DNA of 64,000 bases, from NCBI GenBank assembly GCA_947378305.1, contig CANCJJ010000007.1, forward strand, positions 48,620 to 112,619, in the 5' to 3' direction. This DNA is from Phenylobacterium aquaticum (GTDB lineage Bacteria; Pseudomonadota; Alphaproteobacteria; Caulobacterales; Caulobacteraceae). The first letter of the stretch is position 1; each line of letters starts with the position of its first letter. The notes below the pieces were generated by a model. That model was not told where the DNA came from. It saw only the letters and a list, made by a program, of their open reading frames with translations, and did no database searches. This document shows positions 1-10,223 of the stretch, piece after piece. The translations under genes and the position numbers were made by a program.

Positions 1-899
1 TTCAACTTCAGACCCGGGCGCGGCCAGGTGGCCTTGTAGAGCTTTCCGGTGGCCGATGCGGTGATCCAGGCAGTCTTCATGTCCGGACCGCCAAAGCAGA
101 TATTGGTCACGATCAGGTCCGGGAAGGGATAGTGCTCGGTCGAGCCGTCCGGGTCGAAGGCCGTGATCCCGCCATTGATAATGGTGGCCACACAGACCTT
201 GCCGCCAGCCTCGACGGCCAGACTGTCCAGCAACTGGTAACCCGGAAGGTTTGCGATGACCCGGCCCGGGGCAAAGCCAGGGGGCGGCGCCAGGACGCCG
301 GGCTCGGCCACGTCAAATGCCCATAGTCGGCCCAGGTTTGTGTCGGCCAGATAGACCACGGTCTCGTCAGGCGACAGGCCAATGCCATTTGGGGAAATCA
401 GGTGGTTTCTCTGACAGCTGATGTGGCTGCCATCGATTTTCGCGTAGAAAATGCCCCCGTAGCGACGGCCATCTGGCGTGGTGCAGCCGTGGTCAGAGAA
501 CCAAAAGCCACCGCTCTTGTCGAATACCAGGTCATTCGGCCCCACCAGAGGGGTTCCGTTACACTCGGTATAGAGGGTGGTCAGGGCCCCGGTCTTCAGG
601 TCGAAGCGCTGGATCATGCCGCCGGTATGACTGGCCGGGGTGGGACCGGGAATGGTCATGCCCTGGTTGTCGAGCCACTCGAAGGCTCCCCCGTTATTGG
701 TGATGTAGATGGCCCCGTCGGGTCCGATTGCCGCCCCGTTGGGCCCGCCGCCGGTATTGACCAGAATTTCCTTGGAGCCGTCCGGGCGCACCCGGGTCAG
801 GGTCTGGCGTTTGATCTCGGTGAGGATAATGGAGCCGTCGTTCATGGCGATGGGGCCTTCCGGGAACTGGAAGTCCTCGGCGACGAGTTGGATGTCCAT
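1..899 (-). CDS. SMP-30/gluconolactonase/LRE family protein (3' end outside window)
   Basis: Open frame from an ATG at 899 that reads without a stop to the window edge, so the C-terminus is missing. The start is preceded by GGAGG seven bases upstream. The protein begins MDIQLVAEDFQFPEGP, where the Glu of FPEGP (residue 14) matches the first metal ligand of SMP-30/gluconolactonase beta-propellers. The blocks GGPNGAAIGPDG and ITNNGG follow, typical of the same six-bladed fold. Members hydrolyse sugar lactones or related esters with a divalent metal. The substrate cannot be told from this sequence. No signal peptide is seen, so it is probably cytoplasmic. It lies in the same direction as thyA-folA but 73 bases beyond folA. 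Confidence 0.8.
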   Translation of the reverse strand, partial: MDIQLVAEDFQFPEGPIAMNDGSIILTEIKRQTLTRVRPDGSKEILVNTGGGPNGAAIGPDGAIYITNNGGAFEWLDNQGMTIPGPTPASHTGGMIQRFDLKTGALTTLYTECNGTPLVGPNDLVFDKSGGFWFSDHGCTTPDGRRYGGIFYAKIDGSHISCQRNHLISPNGIGLSPDETVVYLADTNLGRLWAFDVAEPGVLAPPPGFAPGRVIANLPGYQLLDSLAVEAGGKVCVATIINGGITAFDPDGSTEHYPFPDLIVTNICFGGPDMKTAWITASATGKLYKATWPRPGLKL

Positions 900-971
900 G
901 GCAATGTCCTCCGGCGGTTTCTTATTGGGCGATTATGGGCAAACCTTTTCCGGCCTGACCAGAGCTAATTC

Positions 972-1490
972 TCAGCGGCGTTCGAGGACCCGGATGGTGA
1001 AGGGGAAGTCGTCGCCCTCACCGGCGGGATAGTCCTGGGCCCGGACCTCCTGCCACTTGGATTCGTCAAAGCCCTTGAGGTGAACGTCGCCGTCTATGTC
1101 GGCATGGACCTCGGTCAGGTAGATCCGGCGGGCGCGGGGCAGGGCGGCTTCGAAGAGGGAGGCCCCGCCAATGACGCAGACCTCATCGCGCCCGTCTTCC
1201 TCGGCTTGTTCCCGACCAATGGCGATGGCTTCGGAAAGGTCTTCGCAGACGACACAGCCCGGAGGGGCGAAGGCTCCGTCCCGGGACAAGACGATGTTGG
1301 TGCGACCAACCAAGGGGGCCTTGGGCAGGCTTTCCCAGGTCTTGCGACCCATGATGACGGGCTTGCCCATGGTCACGGCCCGGAAGTTGGCCAGGTCGGT
1401 CTTGAGTCGCCAGGGCAGGTCGCCGCCTCGGCCAATGACGCCATTGCGGGACCGGGCAATCGGGCCCGCGGTGAGGATGGGAGTGGTCAT
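972..1490 (-). CDS. folA: dihydrofolate reductase
   Basis: A 172-residue type I dihydrofolate reductase, which reduces dihydrofolate with NADPH to regenerate tetrahydrofolate. Visible marks are the N-terminal GVIGRGGDLPW loop, the active-site acid Asp32 in LKTDLANF, the NADPH-binding block IMGRKTWES (residues 46-54) and VIGGASLF (about 106-113). Length is usual for the family. The ATG at 1490 lies eight bases after the thyA stop, so the pair is almost certainly one transcript. This is a common and logical pairing, because ThyA produces the dihydrofolate that FolA recycles. Nothing unusual is seen. Confidence 0.95.
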   Translation of the reverse strand: MTTPILTAGPIARSRNGVIGRGGDLPWRLKTDLANFRAVTMGKPVIMGRKTWESLPKAPLVGRTNIVLSRDGAFAPPGCVVCEDLSEAIAIGREQAEEDGRDEVCVIGGASLFEAALPRARRIYLTEVHADIDGDVHLKGFDESKWQEVRAQDYPAGEGDDFPFTIRVLERR

Positions 1491-1498
1491 GTCCGCAC

Positions 1499-2332
1499 TC
1501 AGACTGCAATTGGCGCTGCAATGCGCTCGTGGGCCTTGTAGCCCCGGAGCTTGAAGTCCTCGTATTCAAAGCTGAACAGGTCGGGACGGTCGGCGATTTC
1601 CAGGGTGGGCAGGGGCAGGGGGCGACGGGTCAGCTGCTCGCGGGCCTGATCAACATGGTTCAGATAGAGGTGGGCATCGCCCAGGGTGTGAACAAAGTCC
1701 CCGGGCTCCAGCCCCAGCACACGGGCCATCATGGCAGTCAGCAGGGCATATGAGGCAATGTTGAAGGGCACCCCCAGAAACACATCTGCCGACCTCTGGT
1801 AGAGCTGGCAGGAGAGCCGTCCCTCCGCCACATAGAACTGGAACAGGCAGTGACAGGGCGGCAGGGCCATGTCCTCGACCTCAGCCGGGTTCCAGGCAGA
1901 CACAATATGGCGTCGGCTGTCGGGGTTGGCCTTGAGGCTGGCCACCACCTGGGTGATCTGGTCGATGGTCTGGCCGTTCGGGGCCGCCCAGGAGCGCCAC
2001 TGTTTGCCATAGACGGGGCCCAGTTCCCCGGCTTCATCGGCCCATTCGTCCCAAATGCTGACGCCGCGTTCCTGAAGCCAGCGGACATTGGTGTCGCCGC
2101 GCAGGAACCAGAGCAGTTCCAGAATGATGGACTTGCGATGCAGCTTCTTGGTGGTCAGCAGGGGAAAGCCCCGCGACAGGTCAAAGCGCATCTGCCGTCC
2201 GAAGACGCCCAGGGTGCCCGTGCCGGTGCGGTCCCCGCGCTGGACGCCGTTTTCCAGAATGTCGGCCAGCAGGTCGAGATATTGCTGCTCTGGGTGATCG
2301 GTGGCGGCGGCGGTCATGAGGCTTTCTGGCAC
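1499..2332 (-). CDS. thyA: thymidylate synthase
   Basis: Folate-dependent thymidylate synthase that converts dUMP to dTMP using methylene-tetrahydrofolate. The catalytic Cys is Cys160 in the motif LPPCHC. The dUMP phosphate-binding arginines are in [14 protein letters not shown], and the folate/dUMP block is [20 protein letters not shown]. The length of 277 is slightly longer than the E. coli enzyme because of an N-terminal extension. A second start at Met6 (2317) would give 272 residues and cannot be ruled out. It is the first gene of the thyA-folA pair. Confidence 0.95.
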   Translation of the reverse strand: MPESLMTAAATDHPEQQYLDLLADILENGVQRGDRTGTGTLGVFGRQMRFDLSRGFPLLTTKKLHRKSIILELLWFLRGDTNVRWLQERGVSIWDEWADEAGELGPVYGKQWRSWAAPNGQTIDQITQVVASLKANPDSRRHIVSAWNPAEVEDMALPPCHCLFQFYVAEGRLSCQLYQRSADVFLGVPFNIASYALLTAMMARVLGLEPGDFVHTLGDAHLYLNHVDQAREQLTRRPLPLPTLEIADRPDLFSFEYEDFKLRGYKAHERIAAPIAV

Positions 2333-2387
2333 GGTTCAGACACTGAGTCGCGGACTTGCCGCAGGCCGACACAGTGGACTATCTGCC

Positions 2388-2942
2388 TCACCCGGAAAAC
2401 CCGCCATCCTCGAGAAAAGCGCGTTCCGCCGGGGTGGTCTCCCGTGCAAGCGCCGGGTTGCGGTGGGGGAAGCGGCCAAACCTGGCAATCACGTCCAGGT
2501 GGACCATGGCATAGCGCAGGGGTTCGCCGTCGCCGGTCTCGGCTTCCAGGCGGGTCATCAGCTGGACGCAGGCCTCCTGGTCTTCCAGGTCCTCGGAATG
2601 TTCCAGGGGCATGTAGACGAAGGCCCGAAGCCCGGCCTCGATCTGGACATCAAACCCGCGCGCCACGGCCTGTCGCGCGACCTTCAGGGCCATGGGATCG
2701 GTCGCCAGGGCATGGGCGGACTTGCGGTAGAGATTGCGGGGAAATTGGTCGAGCAGGAGGATCAGGGCCAGGGCCCCCTCCGGGTCAGCGCACCAGTCGT
2801 CATACTGCCCCCGGGCGGCGGCGTGATGCACGGCTTCGAATTTCAGGCGGATGACGTCATCGAAGTTGGCGTTCTTGGCAAACCACTTGGCCGGCCCTGC
2901 ACTGCGCCAGAAGCCGATAATGTCCTGGGGTTGGGCGGGCAT
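2388..2942 (-). CDS. DUF924 family protein
   Basis: A 184-residue alpha-helical protein of the DUF924 (TPR-like) family. Family marks are the N-terminal IIGFWRSAGPAKWF, the central LALILLLDQFPRNLYRKSAHALATDP and the C-terminal VHLDVIARFGRFPHRN. The family is widespread in proteobacteria and its function is not established. No signal peptide or membrane segment is seen. It lies 55 bases upstream of thyA in the same direction and might share its transcript, but nothing in the sequence ties its function to folate. Confidence 0.8.
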   Translation of the reverse strand: MPAQPQDIIGFWRSAGPAKWFAKNANFDDVIRLKFEAVHHAAARGQYDDWCADPEGALALILLLDQFPRNLYRKSAHALATDPMALKVARQAVARGFDVQIEAGLRAFVYMPLEHSEDLEDQEACVQLMTRLEAETGDGEPLRYAMVHLDVIARFGRFPHRNPALARETTPAERAFLEDGGFSG

Positions 2943-3080
2943 GGGCGTCTCCGATTCCGGTCTTGCCTAGATGCCGCATGGCCCGGCGGGATTCAAGATC
3001 ATGATCCATGTCGTAGCGTGCCGTCCGGATTGGGTGCGGGATCGGGCTCTGTGCTGGGCACACCATCGGAGATACGCGCC

Positions 3081-3572
3081 ATGAAACGCCTTATGACCAA
3101 GGTCCTTGTGTCCGGACTGGCCCTGACCCTGGCGGGAAGTGCCCTGGCCCAGGGCTGGGGATCGTCCCAGGGCAAGCGCGACGACGACCGGGAGCATGAA
3201 AAGGTGCCGTCGCCTTCGCCCGCCTTGCCCGGCACCCCCGGAAAGGCTGCGCCCCGGGTCTATGAGCGCCCGTGGGTCCAGCCACCGCCGGTCGTCGCCC
3301 GGGGGCATGAGCGCTGGGTCGAGGCCGAAAGACCGCGCTACAAGGCCCCGAAATATACTCCGCCCCGGGGATATTATGTCCGGCAGTGGGCCCAAGGGGA
3401 CAAGCTGCCCCCCGGCTGGGCGGCTGGCCGTTATCGCATTGCGCCCTATTCCACCTATCGCCTGCCAACTCCGGGCAAGGGTCAGGTCTGGGTGCAGGTT
3501 GGACATGACGCACTGCTGGTTGATCTGTCCCGACTAAGGGTGATGGACGTCATCCCCAACCTGTTCTGGTGA
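3081..3572 (+). CDS. RcnB-like periplasmic protein
   Basis: A 163-residue secreted protein. The ATG at 3081 is chosen because it opens directly on a signal peptide (MKRLMTKVLVSGLALTLAGSALA, cleavage expected after ALA at about residue 23); the frame is open further upstream but unrelated. The mature part begins with a charged and proline-rich stretch. It ends in the RcnB-type block, about residues 100-160: RGYYVRQWAQGDKLPPGW, then PTPGKGQVWVQVGHDALLVDL. E. coli RcnB is a periplasmic protein linked to nickel/cobalt homeostasis, but most homologues of this fold are uncharacterised, so a metal role here is only a suggestion. The gene stands alone between divergent DUF924 and ilvC. Confidence 0.7.
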   Translation: MKRLMTKVLVSGLALTLAGSALAQGWGSSQGKRDDDREHEKVPSPSPALPGTPGKAAPRVYERPWVQPPPVVARGHERWVEAERPRYKAPKYTPPRGYYVRQWAQGDKLPPGWAAGRYRIAPYSTYRLPTPGKGQVWVQVGHDALLVDLSRLRVMDVIPNLFW

Positions 3573-3573
3573 G

Positions 3574-4717
<1,144 letters not shown>

Positions 4718-4750
4718 GCGCGGGCCTTACGAAAAATCAGAAACGGAAAG

Positions 4751-4777
4751 AGCCGGGCGGATGTCCGGCTTTTTTTG
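4751..4777 (+). terminator. rho-independent terminator of ilvC
   Basis: AGCCGG pairs perfectly with CCGGCT across an eight-base loop and is followed by a run of T residues (4770-4776). It lies 33 bases after the ilvC stop and ends a monocistronic ilvC unit. Confidence 0.85.
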
Positions 4778-4827
4778 TGCCTGAGGTTGGAAGGCCAAAT
4801 CCTGTCATTCGCGAGCCGACCGCGGCC

Positions 4828-5598
4828 CTAACTCCACCCCAAACCCGCCTCGCCCCGCAGGATCGCTTCGGCTTGCGGGGTGTGTTTGCTGCCTTCTCGG
4901 GGGTGCAGGACGAGGGCGGGGAGGAGGCGCAAGGGGGCCTTGCCGGACTTTAGGGCGCGGATCAGGACCCGGCTGGCCGGGGCGTCGGCGTGGGGGTGGA
5001 TGGGGCGAATCTGGAAACTGCCCGCCTTTTCGCCGAGCAGGGCCAGAAGATCGGCCAGCCGGTCGGCCCGGTGAATCAGGGTGAGGCTGCCGCCTTGTCG
5101 CACAGCCTTGAGCAGGAAGCCGGTCCAGGCCGCGAGGCCGCCCTCGGCCATCCAGGCCTGCTGTTTTTCCGGGGCAGGCGCGCGCAGGGTCTTGGGATTG
5201 TCGAAATAGGGCGGATTGGCGAGCACAGCGTCAAAGGGGCTCAGGCCCGTGGCGGAAAAGGGCAGGCAGACATCCCCGGCCATGACCCGAACCCGCGACC
5301 CCAAGTCATTGGTGCGGATATTCTCGACCGCCAGGGCCAGGGCCTCCGGGTCGCGTTCCAGTCCGGTGAAATCAAGGCCCGGGCGGCGAAGGGCGGCGCA
5401 AAGCAGGACAGCCCCGGGGCCACAGCCCGCCTCCAGCACCCGCGCGCCCTCAGGGGCATCACAGGCCGCCGCGAGAAGGGCAGCATCCATGCCCGCCCGA
5501 TAGCCCCGGACCGACTGACGCAAACGGACCCGCCCCCCCAGAAGGGCATCCATTCGCGCATCCGGGGGAAGGGGGGCCGAAGCCGGCTCATTCGGCAT
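4828..5598 (-). CDS. TrmN6-like tRNA/N6-adenine methyltransferase
   Basis: A 256-residue class I SAM-dependent methyltransferase of the YfiC/TrmN6 type. The SAM-binding motif is VLEAGCGPGAVLLCAA (about residues 54-69), with the acidic motif II GLERDPEALALAVENI. The catalytic N6-methylase motif is NPPY (ANPPYFDNP, about residue 128). YfiC methylates A37 of tRNA1(Val). The substrate here is inferred only from overall similarity, and rRNA or protein N-methylation is possible. It is separated from the upstream divergent prenyl synthase by a short spacer. The 3' end faces the ilvC terminator. Confidence 0.75.
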   Translation of the reverse strand: MPNEPASAPLPPDARMDALLGGRVRLRQSVRGYRAGMDAALLAAACDAPEGARVLEAGCGPGAVLLCAALRRPGLDFTGLERDPEALALAVENIRTNDLGSRVRVMAGDVCLPFSATGLSPFDAVLANPPYFDNPKTLRAPAPEKQQAWMAEGGLAAWTGFLLKAVRQGGSLTLIHRADRLADLLALLGEKAGSFQIRPIHPHADAPASRVLIRALKSGKAPLRLLPALVLHPREGSKHTPQAEAILRGEAGLGWS

Positions 5599-5717
5599 AT
5601 GTTTTCACCAATCGTCTGCGGGGCATTGTGCAGTCCTTGACCGTGCCTTATCGCGTGACCATTGTCCCCCGCAATTGATGGCCCTGATTTGCGCCATCAT
5701 GGCACACAGGAGTCCTT

Positions 5718-6731
5718 GTGGACGCAGCCCACGCCCCGGTCGACCAAAGGCCCGTTTCGATTGATGGACTTTTGGCCCTGGCCCGCCCGGACATGGCCGG
5801 TGTGGATGGCCTCATCCGCGACCGGATGCAGAGCTCCGTGCCGGTGATTCCAGCCCTGGCCGAACACCTGATCGGCGGCTCTGCCAAGCGGTTACGGCCG
5901 CTCTTGACCCTGGCGGCGGCGCGGCTGGCTGGGGGGCAGGAGGATGGCTGCCTGAAACTGGCCGCCGCTGTGGAATTTATCCATACCGCGACCCTGCTGC
6001 ATGATGATGTGGTGGATTCGTCTGAACTTCGCCGGGGCAAGGTGGCGGCCCATCTGATCTGGGGCGCGCCGGCCAGTGTGCTGGTGGGCGATTTCCTGTT
6101 TGCCCGGGCCTTTGAGCTGATGGTCGAGGCCGGGTCCCTGCAAGCCCTGGAAATCCTGGCCCGGGCCAGCCGGGTCATCGCCGAGGGCGAGGTTCTGCAA
6201 CTGACCCGCGCCCACGACCTTGATCTGGCCCAGGAAACCTATCTGGAAATTATCGGGGCCAAGACGGCAGAGCTGTTTGCCGCAGCCGCCGAGGCCGGGG
6301 CTGTGTCGGCCGGGGCCAGTGCGGCCCGGTGTCTGGCCCTGCGCACCTACGGACAGAATCTGGGTCTCGCCTTCCAGCTGGTGGATGATGCCCTGGACTA
6401 TTCCGGGGCCAGTGACACCCTGGGCAAGAATCCAGGTGATGACTTCCGCGAAGGCAAGGTAACCCTGCCCCTGCTCCTGACCATTGCCCGGACCGGCCCT
6501 GCCGAAAAGGCCTTCTGGGAGCGGACCCTGGAACGGCATGACCAGACCGAGGCGGACTTTGAACGCGCCCGTGCCCTGGTGGTGGAGACGGGCTCCGGGG
6601 CGGCAACCCTGGCCCTGGCGCGGGACTATGCCGAGGGGGCCAAGCGGGCCCTGGGCGAATTTGCCGGCGAGCGGGTCTGGCGACCTGCCCTGGAAGACCT
6701 GGTGGACTTTGCGGTGGCGCGTCAGGCCTGA
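5718..6731 (+). CDS. long-chain polyprenyl diphosphate synthase
   Basis: A 337-residue trans-isoprenyl diphosphate synthase, with the Asp-rich motifs LLHDDVVD (about residue 95) and QLVDDALD (about 221) that bind Mg-diphosphate. GGSAKRLRPLL is the IPP-binding block. The residues just before the first Asp-rich motif are small (HTATLL), which fits a long-chain product such as octa- or decaprenyl diphosphate for the ubiquinone side chain. This makes it a probable IspB homologue. It starts at a GTG at 5718 with CAGGAG just upstream. Its last 10 bases overlap the convergent cupin gene. Confidence 0.85.
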   Translation: MDAAHAPVDQRPVSIDGLLALARPDMAGVDGLIRDRMQSSVPVIPALAEHLIGGSAKRLRPLLTLAAARLAGGQEDGCLKLAAAVEFIHTATLLHDDVVDSSELRRGKVAAHLIWGAPASVLVGDFLFARAFELMVEAGSLQALEILARASRVIAEGEVLQLTRAHDLDLAQETYLEIIGAKTAELFAAAAEAGAVSAGASAARCLALRTYGQNLGLAFQLVDDALDYSGASDTLGKNPGDDFREGKVTLPLLLTIARTGPAEKAFWERTLERHDQTEADFERARALVVETGSGAATLALARDYAEGAKRALGEFAGERVWRPALEDLVDFAVARQA

Positions 6732-7132
6732 CCCGGCGGCTCCGGGAATTCATAGATCACGTCTTCGAAGGACCCGGTCGCAAAGGCATAGAGCAGCTTC
6801 AGCGGCTCTGGTCCCATGCCCCGGGCCGCATGCCAGGCCCCGCCGGGGATGAAGGCGGTGGTGCCGGGTTCCAGGGGCGTTTCGACACCCTCGATATTGA
6901 TAATCCCGCGCCCTGACAGGATGTAATAGATTTCCGGCTGGGCATGGCGATGCAATTTGGCGTCGTGGCCTGCGTGTTCGGTGACTTCCGCCACGCCGAG
7001 GGTCAGGGCTTCGGTCGGGGTGCGATCTGCACTGATCAGGGTGCGCCAGGTGACCACGCCCCGGACGGGATCGTCCCAGCCTTCCAGCGGGACATCGGCT
7101 TCCTGAATGACCAAGGGGGCAGGCGGTCCCAT
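6722..7132 (-). CDS. cupin-domain protein
   Basis: A 136-residue single-cupin protein. The first cupin motif is AKLHRHAQPEIYYILSGRG (two His and a Glu as likely metal ligands) and the second is PGGAWHAARGMG. The ATG at 7132 overlaps the stop of the upstream thiolase by one base (TGATG), which indicates translational coupling. An apparent upstream extension is only out-of-frame thiolase sequence. The substrate is unknown. Pairing with a thiolase may be co-transcription rather than shared chemistry. Confidence 0.8.
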   Translation of the reverse strand: MGPPAPLVIQEADVPLEGWDDPVRGVVTWRTLISADRTPTEALTLGVAEVTEHAGHDAKLHRHAQPEIYYILSGRGIINIEGVETPLEPGTTAFIPGGAWHAARGMGPEPLKLLYAFATGSFEDVIYEFPEPPGQA

Positions 7133-8319
7133 CAGATCAACTCCACGGCCATGGCGGTGGCCTCGCCGCCGCCAATGCAGAGACTGGCCAGGCCCCGGCG
7201 TGCGCCCCGGGTCTGGAGTGCGGACAGGAGGGTGGCCAGAATGCGAGCGCCGGAGGCCCCAATGGGATGGCCCAGGGCACAAGCTCCCCCATTGACGTTG
7301 AGCTTTTCCCGGGGAATGGCCAGATCGCGCTCGGCAATCATGGCGACGACGGCAAAGGCTTCATTGACCTCGAACAGGTCCACATCGTCGACGGTCCAGC
7401 CCGCGCGGGCCAGGGCCTTTTGCATGGCCGGGACCGGGGCTGTGGTGAAGAGTCCGGGCGCGTGGGCGTGGGCGGCGTGGCTGACGATCCGGGCCACGAC
7501 CTTGAGCCCCAGACGGTCGGCCACGGAGGCCCGGGTCAGGACCAGGGCGGCGGCCCCGTCGGAAATCGAGCTCGAATTTGCCGCCGTGATGGTGCCGTCC
7601 TTGGCAAAGGCAGGCTTGAGGGTGGGAATTCGGGCCAGGTCAGCCTTTAAGGGTTGTTCGTCGGTGGAAAAGGTCTCGGTGCCCTTGCGACCGGCGACCT
7701 CGACGGGAACGATCTCCCGGGCAAAGGCTCCGCTCTCTATGGCGGCGCGGGCACGGGTGAGGGAGGAAATGGCAAAGGCATCCATGTCCTGACGGCTGAA
7801 CTGAAAGGCGCGGGCCGTATCCTCGGCGAAGCTGCCCATGAGGCGGCCGGGGTCATAGGCATCCTCCAGGCCATCGAGATACATGGAATCCTGCACCTTG
7901 TCGTGGCCGATGCGCGCACCTGCCCGGTGCCGGGTCAGGAGGTAGGGGGCATTGGTCATGCTCTCCATGCCCCCGGCAATGATGACATCCGCAGACCCCG
8001 CCGCCAGGGCGTCGTGGGCGAGGATGGCGGCCTGCATGCCCGAGCCGCACATCTTGTTGACCGTGGTCGCCTCGCAGGACTGGGGAAGGCCTGCGCCAAG
8101 GGCCGCCTGACGGGCAGGTGCCTGGCCTAGTCCCGCGGGCAGGACGCAGCCCATAATGATCTGCTGGGCCAGTTCAGGCTTGAGCCCGGCCCGCTCGACG
8201 GCAGCCCGGACGGCTGCAGCCCCCAGGTCCGTGGCGCTGGCGGCGGAGAACATGCCCTGAAAGGCCCCCATGGGGGTACGGGCATAGGCGGCGATGACGA
8301 TGGGGTCTGATTGGGTCAT
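7132..8319 (-). CDS. acetyl-CoA C-acyltransferase (thiolase)
   Basis: A 395-residue thiolase with all catalytic parts. The nucleophile is Cys91 in NKMCGSGMQA, the His is in ALGHPIGASGAR (about residue 351) and the second Cys is in SLCIGGGEATAM (about 381). Family members either condense two acetyl-CoA (as for polyhydroxybutyrate) or cleave 3-ketoacyl-CoA. The compact, acetoacetyl-CoA-type sequence suggests an AtoB/PhaA role, but no phaB, phaC or beta-oxidation partner lies next to it. It is the first gene of a two-gene unit with the cupin protein. Confidence 0.92.
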   Translation of the reverse strand: MTQSDPIVIAAYARTPMGAFQGMFSAASATDLGAAAVRAAVERAGLKPELAQQIIMGCVLPAGLGQAPARQAALGAGLPQSCEATTVNKMCGSGMQAAILAHDALAAGSADVIIAGGMESMTNAPYLLTRHRAGARIGHDKVQDSMYLDGLEDAYDPGRLMGSFAEDTARAFQFSRQDMDAFAISSLTRARAAIESGAFAREIVPVEVAGRKGTETFSTDEQPLKADLARIPTLKPAFAKDGTITAANSSSISDGAAALVLTRASVADRLGLKVVARIVSHAAHAHAPGLFTTAPVPAMQKALARAGWTVDDVDLFEVNEAFAVVAMIAERDLAIPREKLNVNGGACALGHPIGASGARILATLLSALQTRGARRGLASLCIGGGEATAMAVELI

Positions 8320-8389
8320 GCCGAAACTATAGCCCTAGCCTCCGGGGCTCGAAACACACATATTCATGCCAAGTGCGGAGGGAAGTGTC

Positions 8390-9040
8390 ATGGGTGTTGG
8401 TGAGATTCTTGTCACCTTGTTGTCGGGCGTAGGCCAGATTGTTGGGGTTCGGACGGGGACCGAGGAGCCAAAGTTCGTCGTTGTCGAGCAGGTGGGTCCG
8501 GTGGAGATCCGTCACTATGGCCCCCGGCTTGCGGCGGAGACCCTTGTCACGGGGTCCTCTGAAACGGCGCGCAATGAAGGGTTTCGGCGGATTGCCGGAT
8601 ATATCTTCGGCGGGAATGCCAGCCGCACCTCGGTGGCCATGACGGCACCCGTGGTGCAGGGGGCCCGGGGCCGGTCGGAATCCATCGCCATGACGGCCCC
8701 GGTCGTTCAGTCCCCGACGGCCGGCGAGGGCTGGGCGATCCAGTTCATCATGCCCGCGAAATATACCCGCGAGACCCTCCCGGTGCCCAATGATCCGCGG
8801 GTTCGTGTGGTTGAGGTTCCGGCCCAGGACTATGCTGTCCTGAGATTCAGCGGGTCACGCTCAGCGGATATGGTTGTGCGCAAGACGCGGGAGCTGGACG
8901 CGGCCCTGGCGACAGGCCGCTGGCAGGCGGCCGGTGCGCCGGTGTCCTGGTTCTATGATCCGCCCTGGACCATGCCCGCCATGCGCCGCAATGAGGTGGC
9001 CTATCCGGTTAGTCTGCGGCCCGCATCGCCCGGGAAATAA
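8390..9040 (+). CDS. SOUL haem-binding family protein
   Basis: A 216-residue SOUL/HBP-family protein. Family marks are [20 protein letters not shown] near the N-terminus, [24 protein letters not shown] and the repeated SIAMTAPV, then [17 protein letters not shown] and the C-terminal [22 protein letters not shown]. The ATG at 8390 is chosen over one at 8366 because GGAGGG lies six bases upstream. The first 20 residues are hydrophobic ([14 protein letters not shown]) and could be a weak signal or anchor. The family binds tetrapyrroles, but its bacterial role is unclear. Its 3' end overlaps the convergent mnmA by 32 bases. Confidence 0.85.
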   Translation: MGVGEILVTLLSGVGQIVGVRTGTEEPKFVVVEQVGPVEIRHYGPRLAAETLVTGSSETARNEGFRRIAGYIFGGNASRTSVAMTAPVVQGARGRSESIAMTAPVVQSPTAGEGWAIQFIMPAKYTRETLPVPNDPRVRVVEVPAQDYAVLRFSGSRSADMVVRKTRELDAALATGRWQAAGAPVSWFYDPPWTMPAMRRNEVAYPVSLRPASPGK

Positions 9041-10178
9041 AGCCGCCCCCCAGGACCTGGTCCGGAGTCTCGGTGGCATAGAGCACGCAGGCCTGGCCGG
9101 GAGACACACCGTATTCCGGTTCATCGAAGACCACCCGAATGTCCTGGGCGTCCAGGGCCAGATGGGCGGGCACCGGCTCAGCCGTCGAGCGGACCCGGGC
9201 CAGAACAGGTCTGCGGCGTGCGGCCGCCTCTGCCAGGGAGGCGTCGCCCCCCAGCCAGTTGGTTTCCTTTAGCGCCACAGCGGTGGTCATGAGGGCTTCC
9301 CGGGGCCCAACCACCACCTGGCGCGTTTCGGCATCTATCCGGACAACAAACAGAGGATCGCCGACCGCGACATTCAAGCCCCGTCTCTGGCCGATGGTGT
9401 AGCGGGTGACGCCCTCGTGCTGGCCGAGAACGCGGCCATCCATATGGACGATATCGCCGGGAACTGCCCCTTGGGGGCGCAGGCGGTCAATGACGGTGGT
9501 ATAGCGGCCTTCGGGAACGAAACAGATGTCCTGGCTATCGGGCTTTTCGGCAATGGCCAGGCCCAGCTCTGCGGCCACCCGGCGCACTTCTGACTTTGGC
9601 AGATCGCCCAGGGGGAAGCGCAGATAGTCCAGCTGGTCTGGGGTGGTGGCAAACAGGAAATAGCTTTGGTCGCGGCTGGCATCCACGGCACGCAGGAGTT
9701 GCGGCGCGCCCGATCTCTCTGCCCGACGCACATAGTGACCGGTGGCCATGGCCACGGCCCCGAGATCCCGGGCCACATCGACCAGGTCGCGGAACTTTAC
9801 CGTCTGATTGCAGCGGATGCAGGGCACCGGGGTTTCCCCGCGCAGATAGGCATCGGCGAATTCGTCAATCACCTGCTGGCGAAAGCGGCTTTCATAATCG
9901 AGGACATAATGGGGAATGCCGATGGAGTCCGCCGCCGTTCGGGCGTCGTGAATGTCCTGTCCGGCGCAACAGGCCCCCTTTTTCTGAATGGCGGCCCCGT
10001 GGTCATAGAGCTGGAGGGTCACGCCCACGACATCATACCCGGCCCGAGCCAGAAGGGCGGCGGTTACGGTGGAGTCTACTCCGCCGGACATGGCGGCAAT
10101 GACGCGCGAGCCTGCGGGCAGACCTACGGCCCGGCGTGCGGCTTCGACCGCGGCATCTGCAATTCCACTGACACTCAT
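9009..10178 (-). CDS. mnmA: tRNA-specific 2-thiouridylase
   Basis: A 389-residue MnmA, which thiolates U34 of tRNAs for Lys, Glu and Gln using sulfur passed along a relay. The ATP-pyrophosphatase loop is [10 protein letters not shown] (about residues 28-37). The two catalytic cysteines are in [12 protein letters not shown] (about 118-129) and [27 protein letters not shown] is the usual C-terminal part of the catalytic core. Length is normal to slightly long. The final 32 bases are shared with the opposite-strand SOUL gene. Confidence 0.95.
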   Translation of the reverse strand: MSVSGIADAAVEAARRAVGLPAGSRVIAAMSGGVDSTVTAALLARAGYDVVGVTLQLYDHGAAIQKKGACCAGQDIHDARTAADSIGIPHYVLDYESRFRQQVIDEFADAYLRGETPVPCIRCNQTVKFRDLVDVARDLGAVAMATGHYVRRAERSGAPQLLRAVDASRDQSYFLFATTPDQLDYLRFPLGDLPKSEVRRVAAELGLAIAEKPDSQDICFVPEGRYTTVIDRLRPQGAVPGDIVHMDGRVLGQHEGVTRYTIGQRRGLNVAVGDPLFVVRIDAETRQVVVGPREALMTTAVALKETNWLGGDASLAEAAARRRPVLARVRSTAEPVPAHLALDAQDIRVVFDEPEYGVSPGQACVLYATETPDQVLGGGFISRAMRAAD

Positions 10179-10223
10179 GATGGCTATGTAACCAGCCAGG
10201 CGCGGTTTTGCGAGGCCGGTCTT

